Shown: in pieces, positions 9,420 through 17,799 of the stretch
Layout: every line of letters begins with the position of its first letter
Numbering within the stretch: position 1 is the stretch's first letter
DNA from: Persephonella sp.
GTDB lineage: Bacteria > Aquificota > Aquificia > Aquificales > Hydrogenothermaceae
DNA length: 37,842 nucleotides
Reading direction: 5' to 3'
NCBI GenBank assembly: GCA_003978485.1
Contig: QNZF01000029.1
Span: forward strand, 1-37,842
Program-made: the position numbers and the translations under genes
Notes under the pieces: generated by a model
Seen by the model: only the letters and a program-made list of their open reading frames with translations
The model's database searches: none
What the model was told of the DNA's origin: nothing

Positions 9420-10789
9420 AATTTTCCATAAGGTATTTTTACAGGTTTTACATATTTATTGACTAAATCTTTTGTATTGAAGACGTTTAATTTTTGGAAT
9501 AAAAATTCAAATTTGTTGAATAATGCTTCCATTATCTTGTCTTTGTATTCTTTATCTAAAGTCCACCATTCATATTTAAATGGTCCAAAACCTTTCTTTC
9601 TAGTTTTATAAATAAATTGTGCCTCTGTTTGTCCCTCTTTCCACTCATTTTTTAGATTTTCCTTTATCCAGTTATAAATCTCATTTTTAAAATCTTCAGG
9701 AATTAAATCATACATAATGTTTTGGAAACCTGTAGCTAAGTGTATCTCACAACAGTTATTTTGTGGAAATTTATCAAATAATTCGTCAGGTAAAGTTGAA
9801 GCTCCATGCTGTACTGTTCCTCCAAGTCCATACTTCTGTCTTGCAACTTTACCTATATCGTTTAAAACGTTAAAATCTAACTTAACTTCAGCTACCCTAC
9901 CATCAGGTAAAGGTATTCCTCCATGTTCTGTTCCTGTTTGAACAGATATTTTGGATATACCGCTCATTCCTTCGGGTATTTCAGTTAAGTACCCTTCCAT
10001 AAAAGCTTCAAACTCCTCTACGGTTGAGTTTTTACCACCTATATGTCCTATTTCTGCTCCAATTGATACAGTTATACCTTCAGGCTCTATGCTTCTTATA
10101 AACTCTGTCATTTTAGCGGTGTTTATGTAGTTATGATACTGTTGCTCTTTTAATGTAGGTTTTGAATAATCAACTAATGTTGAAGGGTCTATATCAATAT
10201 TGTAAAATCCAGCTTTTACAGCTTCTTCCGTTAATTCTTTTATACTTTCTAATTCTTTCTCTGGATTTTCTGCATATTTTTTGGCATTAAATTGGAAATG
10301 GTCTCCCTGTATAAAAACATTTCCTTTAAATCCTTCTTTTATAGCAGCAGACAGAACAGCAGATGCATACTCGGATGGTCTCTGATAGGTGTATCCTATT
10401 TCAGATTTAGCTATTTCAAATATAAAAGCACCTACATTATTTTTTATTGCAACTTTAAAAATCTGTCTTGCAACATCATAAGTCATTCCCCTTATATTGA
10501 TTGCAGGTGTTGTTATGTTATCAACTTCTCCTCTTCCCATAGCCATATAAAAATCATGTATAGATGAAGGTATAGCTCCAAACTCATTTGCAAGCTCTCT
10601 AATTAGTCTTTTTGCCTCATCTTTTACCTCTTCATTTTTGGAAAAAACTGCAGTATAAATTAAATCATCAATAACCGTCTCCTTTAACTTTTTCTCATCT
10701 GTAATAGATAAAACTTTGTTATCTTTTAAGTCTGCAACAAAAGAAACTAGATTGTATAAATCTTCCTTACTTTCCAGTATATTTGCCAT
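9410..10789 (-). CDS. fba: Class II (zinc) fructose-bisphosphate aldolase, large form
   Basis: This 459-residue protein is clearly longer than E. coli FbaA (about 359). The metal-dependent aldolase barrel is recognisable from its ligands in order: GDHFQF (Asp163, His164), GAEIGHIGG (Glu246), GTEHGGIP (His289) and VQHGAST (His328). An N-terminal helical extension of roughly 80 residues and a C-terminal extension of about 90 flank the barrel. It should interconvert fructose 1,6-bisphosphate with dihydroxyacetone phosphate and glyceraldehyde 3-phosphate, serving gluconeogenesis in an autotroph. A tagatose-bisphosphate or other sugar-phosphate role cannot be excluded. A GGAGG site precedes the ATG, 71 bases after alr. 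Confidence 0.88.
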   Translation of the reverse strand: MANILESKEDLYNLVSFVADLKDNKVLSITDEKKLKETVIDDLIYTAVFSKNEEVKDEAKRLIRELANEFGAIPSSIHDFYMAMGRGEVDNITTPAINIRGMTYDVARQIFKVAIKNNVGAFIFEIAKSEIGYTYQRPSEYASAVLSAAIKEGFKGNVFIQGDHFQFNAKKYAENPEKELESIKELTEEAVKAGFYNIDIDPSTLVDYSKPTLKEQQYHNYINTAKMTEFIRSIEPEGITVSIGAEIGHIGGKNSTVEEFEAFMEGYLTEIPEGMSGISKISVQTGTEHGGIPLPDGRVAEVKLDFNVLNDIGKVARQKYGLGGTVQHGASTLPDELFDKFPQNNCCEIHLATGFQNIMYDLIPEDFKNEIYNWIKENLKNEWKEGQTEAQFIYKTRKKGFGPFKYEWWTLDKEYKDKIMEALFNKFEFLFQKLNVFNTKDLVNKYVKPVKIPYGKLKG

Positions 10790-10860
10790 TTTTAACCTCC
10801 AATCTGTTTTAATTTTAACGATTTAATCATAAATTAACCAAAACTATAAAGGCAAGATAA

Positions 10861-11937
10861 TTATTTGAAAAATCTTTTAACTCTCTTTGATATTCCACAC
10901 ATTATCTCGTAAGGAATAGTCCCTGACATTTCGGCAATATCTGAAAAAGTTATACTTAAATCTTTATCCTTTCCTATAATAATAACTTCCTCTCCTTCCT
11001 TTATTTTGTCTTTAAAACTATCCACATCAACCATAATCATATCCATAGTTATATTTCCCACAATTTTAGCTTTATAACCTTTTATTATTACGTATCCCTT
11101 GTTTGATAGGTTTCTAGGCAAACCGTCTGCATAGCCAAAGGAAACGGTAGCAATATACATACTCCTAGGTGCAATGAATGTTCCTGAGTAGGATACTTTA
11201 TCACCCTTTTTCAATTTTTTTATTGATATTACCTTAGCTTTTACAGACATTATATTTTCAACGTTTATAGGATAGTTTTTAAAAGGTTTTTCACCGTATA
11301 TAGCCAGTCCTACCCTAACAGCATTACAAAAATCACAGGGATAAACTAAACCTGCAGAGTTTTGTAAATGTGTAAATTTAGGATTTATATGAAAGATTTT
11401 TAAAATTGCTAAAATCTTTTTTAATTCCTTTATCTGATTTTTTGTAAATTCTTCGTCAATATCTGCAGATGGGAAATGGGACATTACACCTTCAACTGAT
11501 ATATTGTTTTCCTTTAAAAAACTAACAATATCTTTAATGTCAGATTTATAAAAACCTAATCTATGCATTCCTGTGTCAAAATTAAGATGTATCTTTTTTA
11601 ATCCTTTCGTGTTTTCAAGCTGTGAAAAATCAGATATTACAGGAGTTAGATTGTAATCTTTGAATAGCTCTACCTCTTCCTTTAAAATTCCTCCTAAAAC
11701 TAATATATCTTTTTTTATTTCGGCTTCTCTTAGTTCTTTTCCCTCTAAAGCAGTAGCCACACAGAATTTTTTTATGTATTTATATTTTTGTAATATTTTT
11801 GCTAAAAATTTAGCACAATGTCCATAAGCATCAGCTTTTATTACAGCAAATATATCTTTCTTTGCAAAATAATAAACATTTTCTAAATTTTTTTTTAACT
11901 GTTTCTTATCTATCTCAGCCCAACTCCTGAATATCAA
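10861..11937 (-). CDS. alr: Alanine racemase
   Basis: This 358-residue PLP enzyme makes D-alanine for peptidoglycan. Lys34 in AVIKADAYGH forms the internal aldimine, and Tyr250 in VSYSGTF is the opposite catalytic base. HLNFDTGMHRLGF, RVGLAIYG and the C-terminal NITMDMIMVD match the family. The start is TTG, preceded by an AAAAGGAA site at suitable distance; no upstream ATG fits, and starting here gives the usual RSWAEID opening. The gene is followed at 71 bases by the aldolase gene. Confidence 0.95.
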   Translation of the reverse strand: MIFRSWAEIDKKQLKKNLENVYYFAKKDIFAVIKADAYGHCAKFLAKILQKYKYIKKFCVATALEGKELREAEIKKDILVLGGILKEEVELFKDYNLTPVISDFSQLENTKGLKKIHLNFDTGMHRLGFYKSDIKDIVSFLKENNISVEGVMSHFPSADIDEEFTKNQIKELKKILAILKIFHINPKFTHLQNSAGLVYPCDFCNAVRVGLAIYGEKPFKNYPINVENIMSVKAKVISIKKLKKGDKVSYSGTFIAPRSMYIATVSFGYADGLPRNLSNKGYVIIKGYKAKIVGNITMDMIMVDVDSFKDKIKEGEEVIIIGKDKDLSITFSDIAEMSGTIPYEIMCGISKRVKRFFK

Positions 11938-12065
11938 TAAACTTATTCCTTTTAAGTTTTTTATAATTCCTATTATAAGATTAAAAAATGAAAATATTAT
12001 GAAAGGATAAAACAGGTGATAATTTATAAAATCTCTTAGCTACTATATTAATATTATTTTTAATA

Positions 12066-13316
12066 TTAAAACTTCCATAACTTCATATTATCTCTGACTT
12101 CTTCCATCGTTTTTTCAGCTTCTATAGATGCAGTTTTACATCCTTCTTTGAAAACATTTATATATTTTTCAATATCTTTTTTTACTTCTTCTCTTTTCTC
12201 CCTAATAGGTTCTAAAAATTTATTTATACTATCTGCAAGTAACTTTTTACATTCTACACAACCTATACCAGCCTTTCTACACTCAACATTTATATTTTCC
12301 ACTGTGTTTTTATCTGTAAATAGTTTGTGATAGCTAAAAACTATACAAACATCGGGATTTCCTTTGTCTGTCCTTTTTATTCTGTTAGGGTCTGTTTTCA
12401 TCATTAAAACTTTTTGTTCTACTTCCTTAGAGTTATCAGACAGATATATTGCGTTATTGTAGGATTTAGACATTTTTCTACCATCTATCCCTAACAGTTT
12501 AGCCTCTTCAGTTAGAATGTGTTTAGGTTCTGGAAAAGTTTTTCCGTATAGGTTATTAAATCTCCTTGCTATCTCTCTAGTTAATTCAAGATGTGGTAAT
12601 TGATCTTCCCCTATTGGAACAGCATCAGCTTTGTATATTAGAATGTCTGCTGCCTGTAGAACAGGATAAGATAGAAAACCTAATGTATCTATATCTTTAC
12701 CTATATCACCTGTTTCAAGATTTTTTATTGCTTCTTCAACAATTTTTTTACTTAAACCTAGTTTCATTAAATTCTCTTTTAATCCTTTAAAATCAATTCC
12801 CCTTTTATTATAAAAGGCTCTAAAGAATAACTCCCTTAGATATTCATCGTATATCTTATTTTTTTGTTTCCCTGTGGCTTCCTCTAAAGCTTCATCAACC
12901 TTTTTTATTGGTGGTGTTTGTAAAACCTTAACATTTTTACCTAAAAAAAAGTCCCTCAAATATTGGTAGTAAAGATTAAATTTTAAATCTTTGTAGGACG
13001 GATTTAACTCTAACCAGCTTTTAGGGGTTATCATACTGAACAGTAAAGCTAACTCAGAATGTTGTTTAACTTGGGATTGTATAAATAAAACATTCTTTTC
13101 AGGGTCTAAGCCAACCGAAAGCCAATCGATAATCATTTCTTTTATATTTTCTTTTAAACTTTCCGTTTCTTTATATTTATTCGTTAATGCGTGCCAATCG
13201 GCTATAAAAAAGAAACATCTGTTATTCTCCTGTAAATCTATCCAATTTTTTAAAACTCCGAAATAATGACCTAAATGCAATTTACCTGTAGGTCTCATTC
13301 CACTAACTATTCTCAT
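12066..13316 (-). CDS. trpS: Tryptophanyl-tRNA synthetase with inserted segment and four-cysteine cluster motif
   Basis: This class I synthetase charges tRNA-Trp. The nucleotide-binding motifs are the HIGH-like LHLGHYFG near the start and KMSKS at about residues 281-285. The chosen ATG (416 residues) has AAGGATGG eight bases upstream and opens with MRIVSGMRPTG, as relatives do; an ATG six codons earlier overlaps the upstream stop. Two oddities stand out. A lysine-rich insertion of roughly 80-90 residues separates WLELNPSYKDLK from LSYPVLQAADI. The C-terminal part carries Cys324-x21-Cys346-x6-Cys353-x2-Cys356, nearly the spacing that binds a [4Fe-4S] cluster in Thermotoga TrpRS. Assignment as TrpRS rather than TyrRS rests on overall similarity. 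Confidence 0.94.
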   Translation of the reverse strand: MRIVSGMRPTGKLHLGHYFGVLKNWIDLQENNRCFFFIADWHALTNKYKETESLKENIKEMIIDWLSVGLDPEKNVLFIQSQVKQHSELALLFSMITPKSWLELNPSYKDLKFNLYYQYLRDFFLGKNVKVLQTPPIKKVDEALEEATGKQKNKIYDEYLRELFFRAFYNKRGIDFKGLKENLMKLGLSKKIVEEAIKNLETGDIGKDIDTLGFLSYPVLQAADILIYKADAVPIGEDQLPHLELTREIARRFNNLYGKTFPEPKHILTEEAKLLGIDGRKMSKSYNNAIYLSDNSKEVEQKVLMMKTDPNRIKRTDKGNPDVCIVFSYHKLFTDKNTVENINVECRKAGIGCVECKKLLADSINKFLEPIREKREEVKKDIEKYINVFKEGCKTASIEAEKTMEEVRDNMKLWKF

Positions 13317-13327
13317 CTCTCCATCCT

Positions 13328-13849
13328 TTAACATTTTTTATTATTTCTTATAAAGTTTTCATAATCTGTTTTTTTATAACAACCTGTTCCTATATAATCT
13401 AAAAGATTTGCAAAATCACTCTTTGGAATGTATCCGTTAATGTAGGTTAACATCTCAAAATTTTTGGTCGGGTCAAAAACTATTATTGTTGGGAAACCTT
13501 GAACTCTGTAAGCTAGTGCAAAAGCTTCCTCTTCCATCTCTTTTTTTGTTTGAGGGTCTGTTATCTTTCTATTTCCATAAGCATTAACAATGGCAACAAC
13601 AACATTATTTTTAATAAGTTTTTCTTTTATGGTTTGGTCGTTTAATACTTCTTTATTTAATTTTTCACAGTATCTACAGTCTGCACTTTCAACTATTATC
13701 ATTAGGTATTTACCACCTTTTAACGCCTCTTGAATTTTTGGTTCAGGGTTCACTTTAAATTTATCACTTCCAGAAGAATTACAGGAATAACTGAACAGTA
13801 TTAAAGCGATTAGAGTAAATATTACAGAAAAAACTTTAATTTTTCCCAT
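13328..13849 (-). CDS. Thioredoxin-fold protein, probable lipoprotein
   Basis: This 173-residue exported protein has an N-terminal hydrophobic segment ending in FSYSC, where Cys23 could be lipidated (the lipobox is imperfect, so a cleaved signal peptide is the alternative). The thioredoxin-like domain follows, with the redox motif CRYC at residues 58-61 in VESADCRYCEKL and the cis-proline loop VQGFPTIIVFD. It resembles SoxW/DsbD-C-type periplasmic reductases; two further cysteines lie near the C-terminus. The partner is unknown. An AAGGAG site precedes the ATG, and its stop overlaps the alternative trpS start. Confidence 0.85.
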   Translation of the reverse strand: MGKIKVFSVIFTLIALILFSYSCNSSGSDKFKVNPEPKIQEALKGGKYLMIIVESADCRYCEKLNKEVLNDQTIKEKLIKNNVVVAIVNAYGNRKITDPQTKKEMEEEAFALAYRVQGFPTIIVFDPTKNFEMLTYINGYIPKSDFANLLDYIGTGCYKKTDYENFIRNNKKC

Positions 13850-13914
13850 AAGAAAGCTCCTTCCATTCTTTTAAATCTTAAAAATTATAGCAAAATAGTA
13901 TTAAAACCTGTTTG

Positions 13915-15627
13915 TTAATCTTTATTATGGGTAAATATCTTTAAACTGGTAAAATTTTTATTTTTTCTTTTAAAATCTTCTATTTTATAATCTTCTGTAA
14001 TCTTACCATTTTCCATAATTATTACCCTATCCATAACATCGACTATAGCTAATCTATGGGTAATCATTAATACTGTTTTGTCTTTAAAACTGTTAACAAT
14101 TTCATTAACTACTTTATCCTCCGTTTCCACATCTAAAGCTGATGTTCCTTCATCTATTATCAGAATGTCTGGATTTTTTAAGAATAATCTAGCCATAGCA
14201 AGTCTCTGTCTCTCTCCACCTGAAAGGTTTGAACCTCTCTCTCCAAGTAAAGTATCCAATCCATCAGGTAATCTTAATATAAAATCAGCTTTTGCCTTTT
14301 TTAAGGCGCTGATTATCTCATCATCTGTAGCATCAGGTTTAGCTATTAAAAGATTATTCCTAACTGTATCGTTAAATATAAATATATCCTGTGATAACAT
14401 TCCAAATTTTTCCCTTAAAGAGTTTATATCAAACTCCTTTAACTCTGTATCATCTAAATAAATATTACCTTCGTAATCTTTTATTAATCGTGGTAAAAGC
14501 TTAACTAAACTACTTTTACCTGCCCCAGATAAACCTATAATAGCCAGCTTTTCTCCTTTTTTTATATTTAGATTAATATCTTTTAAAATATTCCTTTCAC
14601 CAATTTTTAAATTTACATTTTTATAAACAATTTCTCTATTTAAACCATTAAAAACTTTATCTCCACCTTTTTCTTTAGGTAGATTTAGCAATAACTGAAT
14701 TCTTTCGATTATAGGAGTTATACTTTTAAGGTTTACCAATCCTCTTTGTAATATTTGCATTGAGTTTACTAAGACTAGAATACCACCTAAAAAGGAAAAG
14801 AACTGACCTGTAGTTAAATCTCCCTTTATAACTCTATAACCGCCATAACTAATTATTCCAACAACACCTATATAAGCTATTATCTCAACTGAACTTAGAT
14901 ACACAGTTTCGTAAAAACGACTTTTTACTTCCCTTTTGAATAGCTTTTCATTTAATCTGTTGAAAAATCTTATAAAAATATCCTTTTTAAACAGCTTTAC
15001 AGTTTCTAAGCCTGTTAAAACTTGGTTTAGATGGGATGTAAAATCTCCTAAACTTTCTTGAACTAATTTTCCGTATTTCTTCCTTTTTTCTCCAAAATAA
15101 TTTAAAACTAATGCTAAAAATGGAATAACAACAACGAAAATTAAAAAAAGTTTCCAATCTGTATATATTAACAGACCTATTATTCCAATTATAGTTAAGC
15201 TTTCAGTTATAACATTTGTCCCTAAAGAAGAGAGAATAACCGAAAATCTTTCTATATCGTTAGTGGCTCTACTTACTATCTCTCCAACAGATAATTGATT
15301 TATATAACCTATCTCTGCGTTTAAAATATTTCTGTAAATTTTTTCTCTTAATTTTTTTATTATCTTTAGAATTATCACAGGATAAAGATAGTTTTTAAGG
15401 AAAAATCCTACCTGTTTAAAAAAGGCTAGTACTATTAAAACTGTTATTATAAAAAGCAGTTTATTGTAATTTTTCTCTACAAATATGTCGTCTATAACAT
15501 TTTTTAAAATATAAACAAAACCTGATAAAGCTCCTGCCTCTAAAACAGACCCAATTAAAGCAAGAAAAAATAAAAAGGTATGCTCTTTGTAAAGTGATAG
15601 TATAAACTTTAAACTTTTTCTTTCCAT
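13915..15627 (-). CDS. ABC exporter, fused membrane and ATPase domains (MsbA-like)
   Basis: This 570-residue half-transporter has six predicted membrane helices in the first ~310 residues (type I exporter fold). A nucleotide-binding domain follows with Walker A GLSGAGKSS, signature LSGGERQRL, Walker B ILIIDEGTSALD and the H-loop MITHRL. It would work as a homodimer in the inner membrane. Its position beside fabZ, in an organism with Kdo synthesis, makes lipid A core export (MsbA role) a reasonable guess, but peptide or drug export cannot be excluded on sequence alone. Confidence 0.88.
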   Translation of the reverse strand: MERKSLKFILSLYKEHTFLFFLALIGSVLEAGALSGFVYILKNVIDDIFVEKNYNKLLFIITVLIVLAFFKQVGFFLKNYLYPVIILKIIKKLREKIYRNILNAEIGYINQLSVGEIVSRATNDIERFSVILSSLGTNVITESLTIIGIIGLLIYTDWKLFLIFVVVIPFLALVLNYFGEKRKKYGKLVQESLGDFTSHLNQVLTGLETVKLFKKDIFIRFFNRLNEKLFKREVKSRFYETVYLSSVEIIAYIGVVGIISYGGYRVIKGDLTTGQFFSFLGGILVLVNSMQILQRGLVNLKSITPIIERIQLLLNLPKEKGGDKVFNGLNREIVYKNVNLKIGERNILKDINLNIKKGEKLAIIGLSGAGKSSLVKLLPRLIKDYEGNIYLDDTELKEFDINSLREKFGMLSQDIFIFNDTVRNNLLIAKPDATDDEIISALKKAKADFILRLPDGLDTLLGERGSNLSGGERQRLAMARLFLKNPDILIIDEGTSALDVETEDKVVNEIVNSFKDKTVLMITHRLAIVDVMDRVIIMENGKITEDYKIEDFKRKNKNFTSLKIFTHNKD

Positions 15628-15668
15628 TTAAAATTAATACTTAAACTTATCATAAGCTCTAAAATCTG

Positions 15669-16118
15669 TTAGCTTTTTCTTACTGCCGCCAGTAGAATAG
15701 CTTCACAAACAACCTGACCGTTAACTTTAGCAACTCCCTTTATTTTTCCCATAGCCTTTTTAATATTTATTCCCTCTATCTCGTAAACGATTTGGTCTCC
15801 CGGAAAAACAGGTTTTCTAAACTTTGCATTCTCAATTCCTGCAAATAACACGGTGTAGTTGCCTTCCTGCCCTACATTGGCCTTTCTCATCATCATAAAA
15901 GCTCCAGCTTGTGCCATACCTTCAATAATTAACACACCGGGCATAACAGGGAAGTTTGGAAAATGTCCCTGAAAGAAATACTCATTAACACTTACATTTT
16001 TAATAGCCTTTACTTTAAGATTTTCTAGGTCTAGCTCTAATATTCTATCTATCATTAAAAATGGGTATCTATGGGGTAAAACCTTTTTTATTTCTTCAAT
16101 ATCTATATACTTCTCCAT
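15669..16118 (-). CDS. fabZ: 3-hydroxyacyl-[acyl-carrier-protein] dehydratase FabZ
   Basis: This 149-residue hotdog-fold enzyme dehydrates beta-hydroxyacyl-ACP in fatty acid elongation. The catalytic His52 (GHFPNFPVMPG) and Glu66 (IEGMAQ) are in place, and HRYPFLMIDRI near the N-terminus is typical. The ATG has a GGAG site. It lies 41 bases upstream of the MsbA-like exporter on the same strand, an association that suits envelope lipid synthesis. Confidence 0.96.
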   Translation of the reverse strand: MEKYIDIEEIKKVLPHRYPFLMIDRILELDLENLKVKAIKNVSVNEYFFQGHFPNFPVMPGVLIIEGMAQAGAFMMMRKANVGQEGNYTVLFAGIENAKFRKPVFPGDQIVYEIEGINIKKAMGKIKGVAKVNGQVVCEAILLAAVRKS

Positions 16119-16194
16119 ATTAAAAACTCTCCATTACTAAGTTTTATTACCTGTCTAATTTTAAATTAGATTAAAAATCTAAAGCAAATGAAAA

Positions 16195-17202
16195 TTATAA
16201 ATCAGCGAACATATCTAAAAACCACTGTGGATATGGTCTTTCAGGTGCAGTTAGTTTGTCTAAATACTCAACATCTTCCTTCTCTAAAGTCCAGTTAACA
16301 GAATTTAAATTGTCCTCTAACTGTTTAATATTTCTAACTCCTATTATTATTGAACTTACAAATTTTTTAGCTCTCAACCAATTTAAAGCTACCTGTGAAG
16401 GTGTAGTGTTATACTTCTTGGCTATCTTTTCAAGCTCTTCAACCACTTTAAAGGCAAAATCAAAATCAAACCTTAAGAAATGTCTTTCCATTCTTTTATA
16501 TCTACTATCCTCTGGAAAGTCTTCTTTTCTCTTATACTTACCTGTTAAAAATCCACCTGCTAAAGGGCTCCAAGGTAAAATACCTAAACCTAAATCTTCA
16601 CAGGCAGGAACAACCTCATTTTCAATATCCCGTCCTAAGAGAGAGTAATACATCTGTGCGGAAACAAAACGAGACCAATTTTTACACTCTTGTATCATGA
16701 CTGATTTTGTAATCTGCCAAGCAGAAAAATCAGATATTCCTATATATCTAACTTTACCTATTCTAACTAAATCATTTAAAGCCTCTAAAGTTTCTTCTAT
16801 AGGTGTTTGATTATCCCACCAATGAACCTGATACAAATCTATATAATCCCTGTTTAATCTTTTTAGAGATTTATCAACAGAGTTAAATATATGATGTCTA
16901 GATAATCCTCTACAGTTAGGGTCATTCTCGTCCATTACTCCCCTAACTTTCGTTGCAATAATAACATTGTTAATTCTTTTTCCTAAAGCTTTTGCCAGTA
17001 AAGTTTCACTTTCTCCAAATGCATATATATCTGCAGTATCAAAAAAGTTCACTCCTCTATCTATCGCATAATCAACCACTTTCTGAATTTCAGAAAAACT
17101 CATACTTCCAGAGGAACGCCAACCTTTCTCTGTAAAAGTCATAGCCCCCACAGATATAACTGATACCTTTAATCCTGATTTCCCTAAATTTCTATACTCC
17201 AT
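16195..17202 (-). CDS. Aldo/keto reductase
   Basis: This NADPH-dependent oxidoreductase of the AKR superfamily is an (alpha/beta)8 barrel. The catalytic tetrad is visible as Asp and Tyr in FDTADIYAFGE, Lys in IIATKVRG, and His in LYQVHWWD. C-terminal residues of the IIIGVRNIKQLEDN type bind the cofactor. The chosen ATG (about 335 residues) gives the usual MEYRNLGKSGLKVS opening and has GTGAGG nine bases upstream; an ATG five codons earlier overlaps that site. The physiological substrate is unknown. The gene starts only 18 bases after the ptuB-like stop, so it is probably co-transcribed with the Septu-like pair. Confidence 0.92.
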   Translation of the reverse strand: MEYRNLGKSGLKVSVISVGAMTFTEKGWRSSGSMSFSEIQKVVDYAIDRGVNFFDTADIYAFGESETLLAKALGKRINNVIIATKVRGVMDENDPNCRGLSRHHIFNSVDKSLKRLNRDYIDLYQVHWWDNQTPIEETLEALNDLVRIGKVRYIGISDFSAWQITKSVMIQECKNWSRFVSAQMYYSLLGRDIENEVVPACEDLGLGILPWSPLAGGFLTGKYKRKEDFPEDSRYKRMERHFLRFDFDFAFKVVEELEKIAKKYNTTPSQVALNWLRAKKFVSSIIIGVRNIKQLEDNLNSVNWTLEKEDVEYLDKLTAPERPYPQWFLDMFADL

Positions 17203-17220
17203 AGATTTAAACCTCACTAA

Positions 17221-17799
17221 TTAGTTTTGTGTTTCAAAAAAGTTAGAGTTTTTTAAAAATATTAGAAAAGTTTTAAATTCCTGAAAAATTTCAAATAAAT
17301 CTAAATTCAGATATTCCCTACAAAATTCTATTGATTTTATAATTTTCTTTCTTTTTTCTACTAAACTTCTTTCATTTAAATTAAATACCTCTATAGTCTT
17401 TTTAGCCTTTGGAGTTTTTCCTAAAATTTCTCCTGTATATGAATATTCAAACTCATCTAAATTTATATATAAAGGAGAATAAATTGTATTAAACTCATCT
17501 TTTGTCAATCCATATCTATCTTTATGCTTACCACAACTATTTTCATTATTACAAGAAAGAAATAAATTGTTATAATCAAAGGTAAGTTCGGGAAATAAAC
17601 TTCTCTTACGAAAATGCTCTATATGATAGGAATTTTCTTTCAGTTTACTTTCACAGTAAGCACACATTCCTTTTTGTTCATTTTTCTTTAAATACTCGGC
17701 GATGATTTTCTTTTCTTCACCTCTTAAATTATCCCAGTTTTTTTTATCCTTAACTAAATCGTCAAAAAAATCTGGCTTTTTTTTAGTTATTTTTAACAT
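17221..17799 (-). CDS. ptuB: HNH nuclease, PtuB-like (Septu / retron-associated family)
   Basis: This 192-residue protein carries an HNH-type nuclease core: Cys46-x2-Cys49 (CAYCESKL), HIEHFRKR (His59, His62), then DYNNLFLSC (Asn78, Cys83) and CGKHKDRYG (Cys89, His92), the zinc and catalytic residues of the TIGR02646/PtuB family. A helical C-terminal half (about 130-190) likely contacts the ATPase. It overlaps the upstream PtuA-like gene by 17 bases, so the two are translationally coupled, in the order seen in Septu phage-defence loci. No reverse transcriptase is nearby, so this looks like Septu rather than a retron effector. The nuclease target is not shown by the sequence. Confidence 0.85.
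   Translation of the reverse strand: MLKITKKKPDFFDDLVKDKKNWDNLRGEEKKIIAEYLKKNEQKGMCAYCESKLKENSYHIEHFRKRSLFPELTFDYNNLFLSCNNENSCGKHKDRYGLTKDEFNTIYSPLYINLDEFEYSYTGEILGKTPKAKKTIEVFNLNERSLVEKRKKIIKSIEFCREYLNLDLFEIFQEFKTFLIFLKNSNFFETQN

Noticed and set aside
12048-12069. TTAATATT / AATATTAA inverted repeat at the trpS stop as a terminator
   Set aside because: The stem is only A-T pairs and lacks a following T-run on the minus strand. It would be unstable, especially in a thermophile.
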